Program-made: the position numbers and the translations under genes
Part shown: positions 1 to 7,826 of the stretch, in pieces
Layout of the letters: the number at the start of each line of letters is the position of its first letter
Numbering within the stretch: the first letter of the stretch is position 1
Notes under the pieces: model-generated
Told to the model about the DNA's origin: nothing
Database searches by the model: none
What the model saw: the letters and a program-made list of their open reading frames with translations, nothing else
Assembly (NCBI RefSeq): GCF_002776575.1
Contig: NZ_CP022548.1
Coordinates: forward strand, 1,255,001 to 1,319,000
DNA: 64,000 bases
Source of the DNA: Sphingorhabdus sp. YGSMI21
GTDB taxonomy: Bacteria; Pseudomonadota; Alphaproteobacteria; Sphingomonadales; Sphingomonadaceae
Direction of reading: 5' to 3'

Positions 1-267
1 CATGGCGCAAAGCGGGTCAGCCAGAGCGGGCGTTGCGGGCATCAGCGCGGATCGGACCGGTTCGAAAACCAGACCGCTCGACGCTGGGCCAGCGCAGCCA
101 TTTTGACAGACCGAACCGATTGCCATGGTGGCAGGTGCTTTGCCTTTGGCGGTCGGACATCCGAAGATATCCGCCCACCGCCGCAGGCGCCGCGCCGTTC
201 ACATGCCGGTCCCCGAACCCGGTATTTCAGACAGCATTATGAGTGCTGCGGTCCTTTAGAGGGACCG
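1..267. other. Non-coding flank of tRNA-like pair, no gene supported
   Basis: Short open frames exist on both strands, but none resembles a known family, none has a convincing ribosome site, and they overlap one another. I see no additional tRNA, terminator with a U-tract, or repeat shared with the rest of the window. The stretch may be the remnant of a larger RNA array or genomic island that continues to the left of the window, which is inference only. Confidence 0.4.
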
Positions 268-340
268 TTGTGGAACAGGAGTCGAACCTGCGACCTCAAG
301 ATTAACAATCTTGTGCTCTACCCATCTGAGCTATCCAGTG
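268..340 (-). tRNA. Atypical tRNA-Asn(GTT)-like gene
   Basis: On the minus strand there is a recognisable D arm (TAGCTCAG...GAGC), an anticodon stem CAAGA/TCTTG closing the loop TTGTTAA (anticodon GTT, Asn), and a T arm GCAGG/CCTGT with loop TTCGACT. The acceptor stem is poor: only the inner four pairs (TGGA/TCCA) form, the outer three do not, and no CCA is encoded. It overlaps the CCA end of the next tRNA-like gene by about 2 nt. The fold supports tRNA ancestry; the damaged acceptor suggests a degenerate or island-type tRNA rather than the main cellular tRNA-Asn. Confidence 0.6.
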
Positions 341-413
341 GTGCGTTGAGACGAGAGTCGAACTCGTTCCCCTGACCTGTCCGGCCAGTGCTCTCCCGTT
401 GAGCTACTCATGC
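339..413 (-). tRNA. Atypical tRNA-like gene, apparent anticodon GAC (Val)
   Basis: On the minus strand the D arm GCTC/GAGC, anticodon stem CTGGC/GTCAG, T arm ACGAG/CTCGT with loop TTCGACT, and an encoded terminal CCA are visible. The acceptor pairs GC..TGAG with CTCA..GC only if an A-C mismatch and one bulged A are accepted. The anticodon loop CGGACAG reads GAC (Val) but lacks the near-universal U33. These defects make decoding function doubtful. It lies head-to-tail with the Asn-like gene with no spacer, as in tRNA arrays of plasmids, phages and integrative elements. Confidence 0.5.
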
Positions 414-689
414 AACCAACCAAAGACAAAGCAGCATCCGTACATGGAACTATCAGAGATAGCCCGTGCGGGTGGGCTTCATGAAACCCTGACCGTTGAC
501 GTCTGCCCCGTCCACTGATCGGGGAGGCGGGCCGTTAGGGCGCGCTTTTTGCGGGCGCAAGGGGAGGGGGTGGTTTTAGCGGCGAAGCGGGGTGTGGGAG
601 AGGTGAGTGGTTACGGGTGATACTATATCGCCGTTCTCAACTTATTGGTGTCCGCCGCGTGTGGGAAGAGCTTTACGGTTTGGGGGGGA
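414..689. other. Non-coding spacer beside DUF2235 gene
   Basis: This stretch lies between the tRNA-like pair and the 3' end of the DUF2235 gene. It contains short GC-rich inverted repeats (for example around 463-478) but no terminator with a clear U-tract on the minus strand and no supported ORF. Base composition shifts from GC-rich to clearly AT-richer at about 630, marking the edge of the DUF2235 gene segment. Confidence 0.4.
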
Positions 690-2102
690 TTAATATATTG
701 GGATCAATATCTCACGAGACGCATACAGCTCTTCTGGCTTGTAGACCCTACATGCATCGAAATTGAACAGAAATATAGCTTTCCAAAAATCGCGCGCGTA
801 ACCAAATTTTTCCGCGATATCTGGCCATCTATCAGTAGCTTGCACGATATATGTTTTTACAGATTTTGGTGTCCGAAGGTCTCTATTGTTGTGACAAATC
901 CCGTCAAATATCTCTTCGTCGAGATCAATATTTGTCTTTGGAGGTGAAGATTTTATGTAATCATGCCAATCCATCAATGAGGCCGGTCGATAGTTTCCAT
1001 CCCCAGAATTTTCCATGTTTGGATCGTGCCAACGGCGATTGATCGTTTCATCAATCTGCTCGATACTGACTGAAGAGAAATTTCGTGGCCTTAATCCTGC
1101 TCCTAAAAACTTGTCCCCAATCGACCAACCGTACTTTCCCTCTTCGTTAAATAAAGGAGCTCGATGGTCGGGTAATAGGCCAAAAAGGGGGGAGCCAAGT
1201 GCTGTATCGAAGCCCAATCCGGCCTCTCGTGCACCTTTGTATATCCACTCTAACGGACCGTCAGACAGCCCCACATGAGGCCCTCCGCCACCGACTGCAC
1301 TATGAGTGCCGGGAAAAATTTTCTGGAGATATTTCTTGTTTTCTGAGCGACTGTTTAATTCTTGTAAATTTGTCCATAAAGCAGGTTCAAATGTTCTACG
1401 CATTTCATCCGCTGCCACGGCGTGGCGGGCAGCTTTTACAAACCCGGACAATCTAGTATCATGAAATTGGTATTTTCTATTAATTGCTTTTGAAAGACCA
1501 AGTCGCTTTGGCAAACCCAGAGCACCGACTGTATCCCATACACCCAAATATGAAATACTTAGTTCTGTTGTGTTGCCATCATACTTCGTGTCTAGCTTCG
1601 ATCGCCACTCAGCGTCTCCTGGGAGAAGCAAATGGGGACACAATTTATATCGTAGTTCGCAGCTTCTAAAAGAACTTGGGTGCTCTTCTGGAGACCGGCT
1701 TCGATATTGTTCCAATACTTCTCGAATGTTAAACAACCGTCGCTTTGGAAGAATTCCGACATTCCTGATGAGACCGACAAATGAGCGAGCTGTAAAAGCA
1801 CCTCTTGAAAAGCCAAAGACATAAATTTCATCGCCAGGCTGATAGTTCAAAATTAAGAAGGTGTAAGCTTCAATGACGTTCTGTTGCAGGCCAAAACCCA
1901 AGGCCCCAGAAATTTTATTAACTAGTTTTCCTGTCAAGTTTCCTAATTCATGAGTTCCAACGCCCTCATCATAAAACACTGTCTGTTGACTGCCGGCGTG
2001 CTCTTCTTCGATTGCGCGGGCAATCTTCGATACATTGGAAGGAAAGCCGCTGGTTACCTTGTTCCAAGTTCCATCAAAACAAAACGCTAGTTTCTTCATC
2101 AT
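690..2102 (-). CDS. DUF2235 (Tle1-like) alpha/beta hydrolase with C-terminal LysM-like module
   Basis: 470 aa. The N-terminus (KKLAFCFDGTWN) and the nucleophile elbow GFSRGAFTAR (Ser about 99) identify DUF2235, the family that includes Tle1-type phospholipase effectors. Candidate triad partners are Asp about 190 (LGVWDTVG) and His about 267 (PGTHSAVGGGG). Residues about 415-470, from YIVQATDRWPDIAEKFG to the end, read like a divergent LysM module, which would suggest peptidoglycan binding. No signal peptide, VgrG, PAAR or immunity gene is nearby, so a type VI effector role is not supported. The gene is markedly AT-richer than its neighbours, which suggests transfer. The ribosome site is GGGGGTG just before the ATG. 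The substrate is unknown. Confidence 0.8.
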   Translation of the reverse strand: MMKKLAFCFDGTWNKVTSGFPSNVSKIARAIEEEHAGSQQTVFYDEGVGTHELGNLTGKLVNKISGALGFGLQQNVIEAYTFLILNYQPGDEIYVFGFSRGAFTARSFVGLIRNVGILPKRRLFNIREVLEQYRSRSPEEHPSSFRSCELRYKLCPHLLLPGDAEWRSKLDTKYDGNTTELSISYLGVWDTVGALGLPKRLGLSKAINRKYQFHDTRLSGFVKAARHAVAADEMRRTFEPALWTNLQELNSRSENKKYLQKIFPGTHSAVGGGGPHVGLSDGPLEWIYKGAREAGLGFDTALGSPLFGLLPDHRAPLFNEEGKYGWSIGDKFLGAGLRPRNFSSVSIEQIDETINRRWHDPNMENSGDGNYRPASLMDWHDYIKSSPPKTNIDLDEEIFDGICHNNRDLRTPKSVKTYIVQATDRWPDIAEKFGYARDFWKAIFLFNFDACRVYKPEELYASREILIPIY

Positions 2103-2140
2103 ATCACCCCCGATGAGAACATTGCATTTTTTGCAATATA

Positions 2141-2166
2141 AAACCCCAGCGTTTGCACGCCGGGGT
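2141..2166 (-). terminator. Rho-independent terminator after etfA
   Basis: The minus strand reads ACCCCGGCG, loop TGCAAA, CGCTGGGGT, then TTTTAT. This is a nine-position stem with one mismatch followed by a U-rich tract, 70 nt beyond the etfA stop. It should end the sucC-etfB-etfA transcript before the foreign-looking DUF2235 gene. Confidence 0.75.
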
Positions 2167-2235
2167 CCGATATTGTCAAATAAGCAAATCCTGAACTTGG
2201 ATCAGGACCTCATGCAGTGAGGCGCTGTGTTGGCT

Positions 2236-3165
2236 TCAAACCTTCGAAGTCAACTCCGGCACCGCGTCAAACAGATCCGCAACCAGTCCGATATCAGCAA
2301 CCTGGAAAATCGGTGCGTCTTCGTCCTTGTTGATTGCGACGATGATCTTGCTGTCCTTCATGCCGGCGAGATGCTGGATCGCGCCGGAGATGCCGATGGC
2401 GATATAGACTTCCGGAGCGACGATCTTGCCGGTCTGGCCGACCTGATAGTCGTTCGGGACATAGCCCGCATCGACCGCAGCGCGCGAGGCGCCGATGCCG
2501 GCACCGAGCTTGTCTGCCAATGGCGTGATCACTTCTTCGAACTTCTCGCCCGAACCCAGAGCACGACCGCCGGAGACAATGATCTTGGCGCTGGTCAGTT
2601 CGGGGCGTTCGGACTTGGCGATTTCTTCGCTGACGAAGCTCGACAGGCCAGCGTCGCTGGCGCCGTCAACGGCTTCGATGGTGCCGGAGCCGCCTTCGGC
2701 TGCTGCCTTGTCAAAGGCGGTGCCGCGGACGGTGATGACCTTCTTGGCATCCGAAGATTTGACCGTTGCGATCGCGTTGCCGGCGTAGATCGGCCGGGTG
2801 AACGTGTCTTCGCTTTCGACCGAGAGAATGTCGCTGATCTGCATGACGTCGAGCAACGCTGCGACGCGCGGGGCGATATTCTTACCGGTGGTGGTGGCAG
2901 GCGCGAGAAACGCGTCATGCGTTTCCATCAGGCTGGCGATCAGCGGCGCGGCATTTTCCGCGAGCTGGTTGGCGAGCGAAGCGTCGTCGGCGACATGAAC
3001 GGTGGCAATGCCGGCGACCTTGGCGACCTGTTCGGCAACGCTGCCACAGCCGGAGCCGATGACCAGAGCGTGAACTTCGCCCAGTTGCGACGCGGCGGTG
3101 ACAACGGCCAGCGTCGCGTCTTTCATGGTGGTGTTGTCATGTTCTACGAGTACGAGAGTTTTCAT
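2236..3165 (-). CDS. etfA: Electron transfer flavoprotein alpha subunit
   Basis: 309 aa. EtfA carries the FAD of the heterodimeric flavoprotein that passes electrons from acyl-CoA and other dehydrogenases to ETF:quinone oxidoreductase. The N-terminal domain starts [11 protein letters not shown]. The C-terminal FAD domain has the family blocks [32 protein letters not shown] and [12 protein letters not shown] chose the ATG at 3165 because TAAGGAGTT lies just upstream; the longer open frame runs back into a palindromic repeat and gives non-family sequence. It follows etfB on the same strand. Confidence 0.97.
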   Translation of the reverse strand: MKTLVLVEHDNTTMKDATLAVVTAASQLGEVHALVIGSGCGSVAEQVAKVAGIATVHVADDASLANQLAENAAPLIASLMETHDAFLAPATTTGKNIAPRVAALLDVMQISDILSVESEDTFTRPIYAGNAIATVKSSDAKKVITVRGTAFDKAAAEGGSGTIEAVDGASDAGLSSFVSEEIAKSERPELTSAKIIVSGGRALGSGEKFEEVITPLADKLGAGIGASRAAVDAGYVPNDYQVGQTGKIVAPEVYIAIGISGAIQHLAGMKDSKIIVAINKDEDAPIFQVADIGLVADLFDAVPELTSKV

Positions 3166-3194
3166 TTTGTAACTCCTTAAATCCTTGTTCCATT

Positions 3195-3260
3195 CCGTTC
3201 GTGCTGAGCCTGTCGAAGCACCTTGTCCCACCATCCTTCGACAAGCTCAGGATGAACGGG
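3195..3260. repeat. Interspersed palindromic (REP-like) element, copy 1
   Basis: A large imperfect inverted repeat with arms CCGTTCGTGCTGAGCCTG(TCGAAG) and CCTTCGACAAGCTCAGGATG(AACGG), separated by a short spacer. It fills the gap between etfB and etfA. The same sequence type recurs at 4138-4211, and a half-copy lies in rnpA. RNA from either strand would form a long hairpin. Confidence 0.85.
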
Positions 3261-3279
3261 GGTGATTGGGCTCAAACGG

Positions 3280-4026
3280 TTAAATGGCTCCCACAGCTTT
3301 GAGCTTTGCGACCAGCGCGTCGACGTCTTCGACCTTTTCACCAGCCTGGCGAACCGGAGGTTCGGTAACCGTGATGGTGGTGAGACGCGGGCTGATGTCG
3401 ACGCCGTAATCGGCTGGCGTTTTCTCATCCATCGGCTTTTTCTTCGCCTTCATGATGTTCGGCAGCGACGCATAGCGCGGTTCGTTGAGGCGCAGGTCGG
3501 TGGTGACCACGGCGGGCAGGTTCAGCTTGACCGTCTGCAGGCCGCCGTCGATTTCGCGTTTGACGGTGATGCTGTCGCTGTCGAGCTCAACGGTGTTGGC
3601 AAAGGTACCCTGGCCCCAGCCGAGCAGGGCTGCGAGCATCTGGCCGGTCTGGTTCGAATCGTCATCGATCGCCTGCTTGCCGGTGATGACCAGCTGCGGA
3701 GCTTCTTCTTCGACGATTTTCGCCAGGATCTTGGCAACGCCCAATGGCTCGACTTCTTCGTCGGTGACCACGAGGATCGCCCGGTCCGCACCCATGGCGA
3801 GGGCGGTACGCAATGTTTCCTGCGCCTTTTGCGGGCCAACCGAAACCGCGACGATTTCTTCTGCCTTGCCGGCCTCTTTCAGGCGGATGGCTTCCTCGAC
3901 GGAGATTTCGTCAAACGGGTTCATCGACATTTTGACATTGGCCAGATCGACACCGCTGCCGTCGGACTTGACCCGCGGTTTCACGTTATAATCTATCACC
4001 CGTTTTACGGGCACCAGGATTTTCAT
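3280..4026 (-). CDS. etfB: Electron transfer flavoprotein beta subunit
   Basis: 248 aa. EtfB is the AMP-binding subunit that pairs with EtfA. Family blocks visible are [14 protein letters not shown] at the N-terminus, [16 protein letters not shown], the adenine-site region [20 protein letters not shown], and [15 protein letters not shown]. The ATG at 4026 is preceded by GAGGAAAC; the nine-residue upstream extension is not family-like. It is encoded between sucC and etfA, each gap being occupied by a palindromic repeat. Confidence 0.97.
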   Translation of the reverse strand: MKILVPVKRVIDYNVKPRVKSDGSGVDLANVKMSMNPFDEISVEEAIRLKEAGKAEEIVAVSVGPQKAQETLRTALAMGADRAILVVTDEEVEPLGVAKILAKIVEEEAPQLVITGKQAIDDDSNQTGQMLAALLGWGQGTFANTVELDSDSITVKREIDGGLQTVKLNLPAVVTTDLRLNEPRYASLPNIMKAKKKPMDEKTPADYGVDISPRLTTITVTEPPVRQAGEKVEDVDALVAKLKAVGAI

Positions 4027-4137
4027 TGCTGTTTCCTCTTTTTCAAATTTCACTACGCGATTAACTTACGTTCACGTAAACGTCAAGTTTTTGCGCTGCG
4101 GTGCAGCATCGTCGATTTTGCGGCACCATGGCCGCCT

Positions 4138-4211
4138 CCGTTCGTGCCGGGCTTGTCGAAAGGGCGAACTGGCGCTTTCCAGCGTCCTTCGACAGGCTCA
4201 GGACGAACGGG
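4138..4211. repeat. Interspersed palindromic (REP-like) element, copy 2
   Basis: Inverted-repeat arms CCGTTCGTGCCGGGCTTG and the matching CTTCGACAGGCTCAGGACG lie between sucC and etfB. The element is the same type as the one at 3195-3260, with slightly diverged arms and a different central loop. Confidence 0.85.
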
Positions 4212-4229
4212 ATATGGCTTCCCGTCCGC

Positions 4230-5429
4230 TCAAGCGGCCTCTTTGACCTGCGCGACGATTTTCTTCGCGGCATCGCCGAGATCGTCGGCCGATACGATTG
4301 GCAGACCGCTATTGGCCAGGATTTCCTTGCCCTTTTCAACATTGGTGCCTTCGAGGCGCACAACCAGAGGCACCGACAGATCGACTTCCTTGGCCGCGGC
4401 AACAATACCTTCGGCGATGATGTCGCATTTCATGATGCCGCCAAAGATATTGACGAGAATGCCCTCGACCGCCGGATCGGCGAGAATGATCTTGAACGCT
4501 GCGGTGACCTTTTCCTTGGTCGCGCCGCCGCCCACGTCGAGGAAGTTGGCAGGGAAAGCGCCATTCAGCTTGATGATATCCATCGTTGCCATCGCCAGGC
4601 CGGCACCATTGACCATGCAGCCGATATTGCCGTCGAGCTTGATATAGGCGAGGTCGGACTTGCTGGCTTCGACTTCTGCCGGATCTTCTTCGGTTTCGTC
4701 GCGCAGCGCGGCGAGATCGGGGTGCCGCATCAGCGCGTTGCCGTCGAAGCTCATCTTGGTGTCGAGCACGATCAGCTGCTGGTCTTCGGTGACCACGAGC
4801 GGGTTGATTTCGACCATTTCGCAATCCATCGCGAGGAAGGCGTCATAAAGTTTCTTGCCGAGCTTCTGCGCCTGCTTGTTGAGGTCGCCATCCAGCCCCA
4901 GCGCGAAAGCGATGGTCCGACCGTGGTGTGGCATGAAGCCCTGTGCCGGATCGATGGTGATCGTCTTGATCTTTTCCGGGGTGTTATGGGCTACGTCTTC
5001 GATGTCCATTCCGCCTTCGGTGGAAACAACAAGCGCCACGCGGCCGCTGGCCCGGTCGACCAGAATCGAAAGATAAAATTCCTTCTCGATATCGACGCCG
5101 TCGGTGACATAGAGGCGGTTGACCTGCTTGCCTTCGTCACCGGTCTGGATCGTGACCAATGTGTTACCCAGCATTTCTTCTGCATTGGTGCGCACTTCGT
5201 CGACCGATTTCGCCAATCTCACGCCGCCCTTGGCGTCCGGCCCCAGTTCCTTGAACTTGCCCTTGCCGCGGCCACCCGCGTGAATCTGCGCCTTGACGAC
5301 ATAAAGCGGTCCGGGGAGTTTCTCGGCTGCGGCAACCGCTTCGTCAACGGTGAGCGCAGCATAGCCGGCAGGAACAGCGATGCCATGTTTGGCAAGCAGT
5401 TCCTTGCCCTGATATTCGTGAATGTTCAT
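4230..5429 (-). CDS. sucC: Succinyl-CoA synthetase (ADP-forming) beta subunit
   Basis: 399 aa, the usual family length. SucC forms succinate and CoA with ATP or GTP synthesis in the TCA cycle, together with SucD. The N-terminal ATP-grasp domain starts [16 protein letters not shown] and carries [12 protein letters not shown]; the C-terminal ligase domain carries [15 protein letters not shown] and [11 protein letters not shown]. The ATG at 5429 is the conserved start; a GTG 15 nt upstream is in frame and closer to an AAAGG, so five extra residues are possible. sucD is not adjacent in this window. etfB and etfA follow instead. Confidence 0.97.
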   Translation of the reverse strand: MNIHEYQGKELLAKHGIAVPAGYAALTVDEAVAAAEKLPGPLYVVKAQIHAGGRGKGKFKELGPDAKGGVRLAKSVDEVRTNAEEMLGNTLVTIQTGDEGKQVNRLYVTDGVDIEKEFYLSILVDRASGRVALVVSTEGGMDIEDVAHNTPEKIKTITIDPAQGFMPHHGRTIAFALGLDGDLNKQAQKLGKKLYDAFLAMDCEMVEINPLVVTEDQQLIVLDTKMSFDGNALMRHPDLAALRDETEEDPAEVEASKSDLAYIKLDGNIGCMVNGAGLAMATMDIIKLNGAFPANFLDVGGGATKEKVTAAFKIILADPAVEGILVNIFGGIMKCDIIAEGIVAAAKEVDLSVPLVVRLEGTNVEKGKEILANSGLPIVSADDLGDAAKKIVAQVKEAA

Positions 5430-5458
5430 GGGAAGGGTGAGCACCTTTCAAATTGGAG

Positions 5459-5475
5459 GTCTTGAATCTCAAGAC
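5459..5475. promoter_or_regulatory. Perfect hairpin or operator upstream of sucC
   Basis: GTCTTGA, ATC, TCAAGAC forms a seven-pair perfect dyad 30 nt before the sucC ATG. It contains a GANTC (GAATC) methylation-type site in its centre. It could be an operator or a 5' leader hairpin; no regulator is identifiable. Confidence 0.4.
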
Positions 5476-5587
5476 ACGCGATGAATTGGCACGGCTAAAG
5501 CACAGTCACGCGCCTATTTCCACCCTGTTTCGTGATAATTATCAGATGTTCTAGTCTGGCTCCCCACCGCATGGCCCCGCGGCGCGT

Positions 5588-6103
5588 TTAAAGCATCAGA
5601 CGCATGGCGCAACGGCGATTTCCCGGCAGACCATTTTCGATTTCGGCCTCGAGTATGTCCGCGAGTCGTTTCGGCATTTCCGTCTCATTCAGCGTCCGGT
5701 AGCCCAGCTTTTGATAGAATGTCTCGTTGAAGGGCAAGTCCCGGAAAGTCGTCAGGGTCAGCGCCGCAAGGCCGTTGTCCCTGGCATATTCTGCTGCTGC
5801 CTCCAGCAAGCGTCGCCCGACACCCCGGCCCTGATGCCCGTCCGCGACCGACAATTCGACTATGTGCAGGGTCTCTTCATATATCGCGGCGGTAACGAAG
5901 CCGATGTTGCGCCCGTCCGTCTCGGCGAGCCAGACCGTGCCTGCGTCGATATGGACCCGGTGCTGCTCGGCGGACATTACCGCTTCGCCGGCGATCCATT
6001 CCAGACCCGCAACCGACAGGAAGGCCTGGGCCGCCGATCGTTCGATAGCCGGAAAACCGGCGGCATCATCGGCATTTGCCGGTCGGATGCAGATGCCGGT
6101 CAT
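5588..6103 (-). CDS. GNAT family N-acetyltransferase
   Basis: 171 aa. The acetyl-CoA binding motif A is clear in VADGHQGRGVGRRLLEAA, followed by the motif B region FYQKLGYRTLNETEMP. The substrate is not predictable. It starts 13 nt after the lipoprotein stop and probably ends the DUF1206-lipoprotein-GNAT transcript. No good terminator is visible before sucC. Confidence 0.85.
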   Translation of the reverse strand: MTGICIRPANADDAAGFPAIERSAAQAFLSVAGLEWIAGEAVMSAEQHRVHIDAGTVWLAETDGRNIGFVTAAIYEETLHIVELSVADGHQGRGVGRRLLEAAAEYARDNGLAALTLTTFRDLPFNETFYQKLGYRTLNETEMPKRLADILEAEIENGLPGNRRCAMRLML

Positions 6104-6116
6104 AACAGGGCCGCGC

Positions 6117-6434
6117 CTATTGAACCGCGCAGATCAGCCCGGACGACGTCACGACAGCGAGAATTTCCGGATCCTGCAACGACCGTGTCTCTTTGACAAA
6201 TTCCTTGACCGTCACCTCACCGGGATCGCGCTTCTTCAGCTTGCCCAGATCGCCGAGTTTCCGGAGCTGCCCCAGTGACAGACGGTCCACCATTCGGTCG
6301 GCCATGCAGGCCGACACCGGCGCGGACAATCCCGCACTCATCAGCCCGCTGCGAACCCGGGCTTCGGGGGTGGCGCAAGCCGCTAGCAGCATGCATCCAG
6401 CCAGGGTCAGGCCCGTAATTTTCCAGCTTTTCAA
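6117..6434 (-). CDS. Small lipoprotein of unknown function
   Basis: 105 aa. The N-terminus MKSWKITGLTLAGCMLLAAC is a classic lipoprotein signal with the lipobox LAAC, so lipidation and membrane anchoring are likely. The mature part is short, with two further cysteines (SACMADRM and SGLICAVQ). No family recognised. The start codon overlaps the stop of the DUF1206 gene (ATGA), indicating translational coupling. Confidence 0.75.
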   Translation of the reverse strand: MKSWKITGLTLAGCMLLAACATPEARVRSGLMSAGLSAPVSACMADRMVDRLSLGQLRKLGDLGKLKKRDPGEVTVKEFVKETRSLQDPEILAVVTSSGLICAVQ

Positions 6435-7219
6435 GATTTCAGTCGCTCCAGCACATCCTCATTCCGGATTCGGCGATAGCGCGCCATGACCAGGCTGAAC
6501 AGTCCAAACAGCAACAGGCCGATGGCCACCGCAATATAAAGCCAATTGGTTGATCGCAAGCTGTCCAGCACCTGTCCAACACCGCCGACATTGCCTGTAT
6601 CGCCGCTCAAGGCAGCCGATGTGATTTGCCACCCAAGGACAGCGAATATGACGGCCCGAGCAGCATATCCCGCTTGCCCCACATATTTGGCCAGAGCGGG
6701 TGCGTCAGCATCGAGCAGCCCCATGAACTTTGCGGTATAGGCTTTGACCGCTTGATTTATGGCCGCTGCGATAAAGCCAATTCCTATCACGCCCAGCAGC
6801 ACATCACCCATAGGCATGGATGCCAGCGTACCGGCCGCCTGGCCGGCGGATTCCCCATCACCCGTGGAGCCTGAAGGCCAGCCCAGAACGGCTTTGAATG
6901 CCAGATAGCAGAGGAATATATGGGCCAATCCGCTGGCTGCATGGCCGATGCGGATCGCCAAGCCTTTGGCGTCGGTACCATTGCCCTGCAAATCCATTGC
7001 CGCACCATAGAGCCGGAAAATTCCGTAGCCCAGCAAACCGAGACCAACCAGGGCCAGCAGGATCGCTCCTGCCGACATGGTTTCGATTTCTTCCAATACG
7101 CCGGTTGTGCCTGTCGAACCGGCGGTGGTCAGAGTGAGATATCCCGCAAGACCGTAAACGACCGCACGACCGAGATAACCGGCGCGTGCGAAGTTTTCGA
7201 TATTGGTGACGCGGGACAT
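6431..7219 (-). CDS. DUF1206 integral membrane protein
   Basis: 262 aa. The chain contains three repeats of a two-helix unit, each beginning with an aromatic/Gly block (ARAGYLGRAVVYGLAGYL, IRIGHAASGLAHIFLC, VGQAGYAARAVIFAVLG), the hallmark of DUF1206. About six membrane segments are predicted by eye. Function is unknown. The ribosome site AGGAG sits directly after a hairpin at 7231-7253, and the stop overlaps the next start by four bases. Confidence 0.88.
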   Translation of the reverse strand: MSRVTNIENFARAGYLGRAVVYGLAGYLTLTTAGSTGTTGVLEEIETMSAGAILLALVGLGLLGYGIFRLYGAAMDLQGNGTDAKGLAIRIGHAASGLAHIFLCYLAFKAVLGWPSGSTGDGESAGQAAGTLASMPMGDVLLGVIGIGFIAAAINQAVKAYTAKFMGLLDADAPALAKYVGQAGYAARAVIFAVLGWQITSAALSGDTGNVGGVGQVLDSLRSTNWLYIAVAIGLLLFGLFSLVMARYRRIRNEDVLERLKS

Positions 7220-7230
7220 GCAAGGCTCCT

Positions 7231-7253
7231 GTTAAACTGCTTGGCAGCTTAAC
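7231..7253 (-). promoter_or_regulatory. Hairpin abutting the DUF1206 ribosome site
   Basis: The dyad GTTAAACTGC / GCAGCTTAAC (ten positions, one mismatch, 3-nt loop) lies between the ppa stop and the AGGAG of the DUF1206 gene. No U-tract follows, so it looks less like a terminator than an mRNA stability or translation element. Confidence 0.4.
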
Positions 7254-7278
7254 GCACAGGATAGCCGTTAGGTTGCGT

Positions 7279-7812
7279 TCATTTCTTGCTTTTCGCCAGT
7301 TCAATCGCCTCGAGCACGACGCGCCGCGCCTCGTCCGCATCGCCCCATTTGCCGACCCGCACCCATTTTTCGGGTTCGAGATCTTTATAATGGGTGAAGA
7401 AATGCTCGATCTGCTGCATCACGATTTCCGGCAGATGGCTGCCTTCGTCGATCTTGCGATAATAGGGGAAGGTCGCGTCGATCGGGACGCAGAGCAGCTT
7501 TTCATCGCCGCCATGCTCGTCTTCGAGATTGAGAACCGCGATCGGGCGGCAACGCACGACGCAGCCCGGCATGAAGGGCGAGCGCGCGACAACCAGCGCG
7601 TCGAGCGGGTCGCCATCGGGCGACAATGTGTGCGGAATGAAGCCGTAATTGGCCGGATAGCGCATCGGCGTGTGCAGGATACGGTCGACGAAGAGCGCAC
7701 CGGATTCCTTGTCAAATTCATATTTTACCGGTTCGCCACCCACCGGGACTTCGATAACGACGTTCAGGCTTTCAGGCGGATTATCGCCAATAGGAATTTT
7801 GTTAATATCCAT
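7279..7812 (-). CDS. ppa: Inorganic pyrophosphatase, family I
   Basis: 177 aa, typical length. It hydrolyses pyrophosphate to two phosphates in the cytoplasm and so pulls biosynthetic reactions forward. The metal-binding signature DGDPLDALV places Asp66, Asp68 and Asp71. Other family blocks are VEVPVGG-type residues near 20, KYEFDKESGAL and YPANYGFIP. It starts 14 nt after the stop of the M61 peptidase gene, so the two are probably co-transcribed. Confidence 0.97.
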   Translation of the reverse strand: MDINKIPIGDNPPESLNVVIEVPVGGEPVKYEFDKESGALFVDRILHTPMRYPANYGFIPHTLSPDGDPLDALVVARSPFMPGCVVRCRPIAVLNLEDEHGGDEKLLCVPIDATFPYYRKIDEGSHLPEIVMQQIEHFFTHYKDLEPEKWVRVGKWGDADEARRVVLEAIELAKSKK

Positions 7813-7826
7813 GGAAAAGGGGATCC

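Noticed and set aside
690..2102. Type VI secretion effector cluster
   Set aside because: DUF2235 resembles Tle1, but no VgrG, PAAR, Hcp, adaptor or immunity gene is present.
2174..2179. TTGACA on the minus strand as a promoter for the DUF2235 gene
   Set aside because: The 17-nt-spaced -10 position reads GCAAAC, a very poor match, and the region overlaps the etfA terminator.
1..2200. Prophage or integrative element
   Set aside because: No integrase, transposase, phage structural gene or clear attachment repeats are visible in this part of the window.
3166..3234. N-terminal extension of etfA to 3234
   Set aside because: The extra residues are the translation of the palindromic repeat; a strong ribosome site precedes the ATG at 3165, which begins the EtfA family sequence.
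3195..4211. Possible CRISPR array from repeated palindromes
   Set aside because: Only two copies, separated by a gene, without regular spacers or cas genes; the layout is that of REP-like elements.
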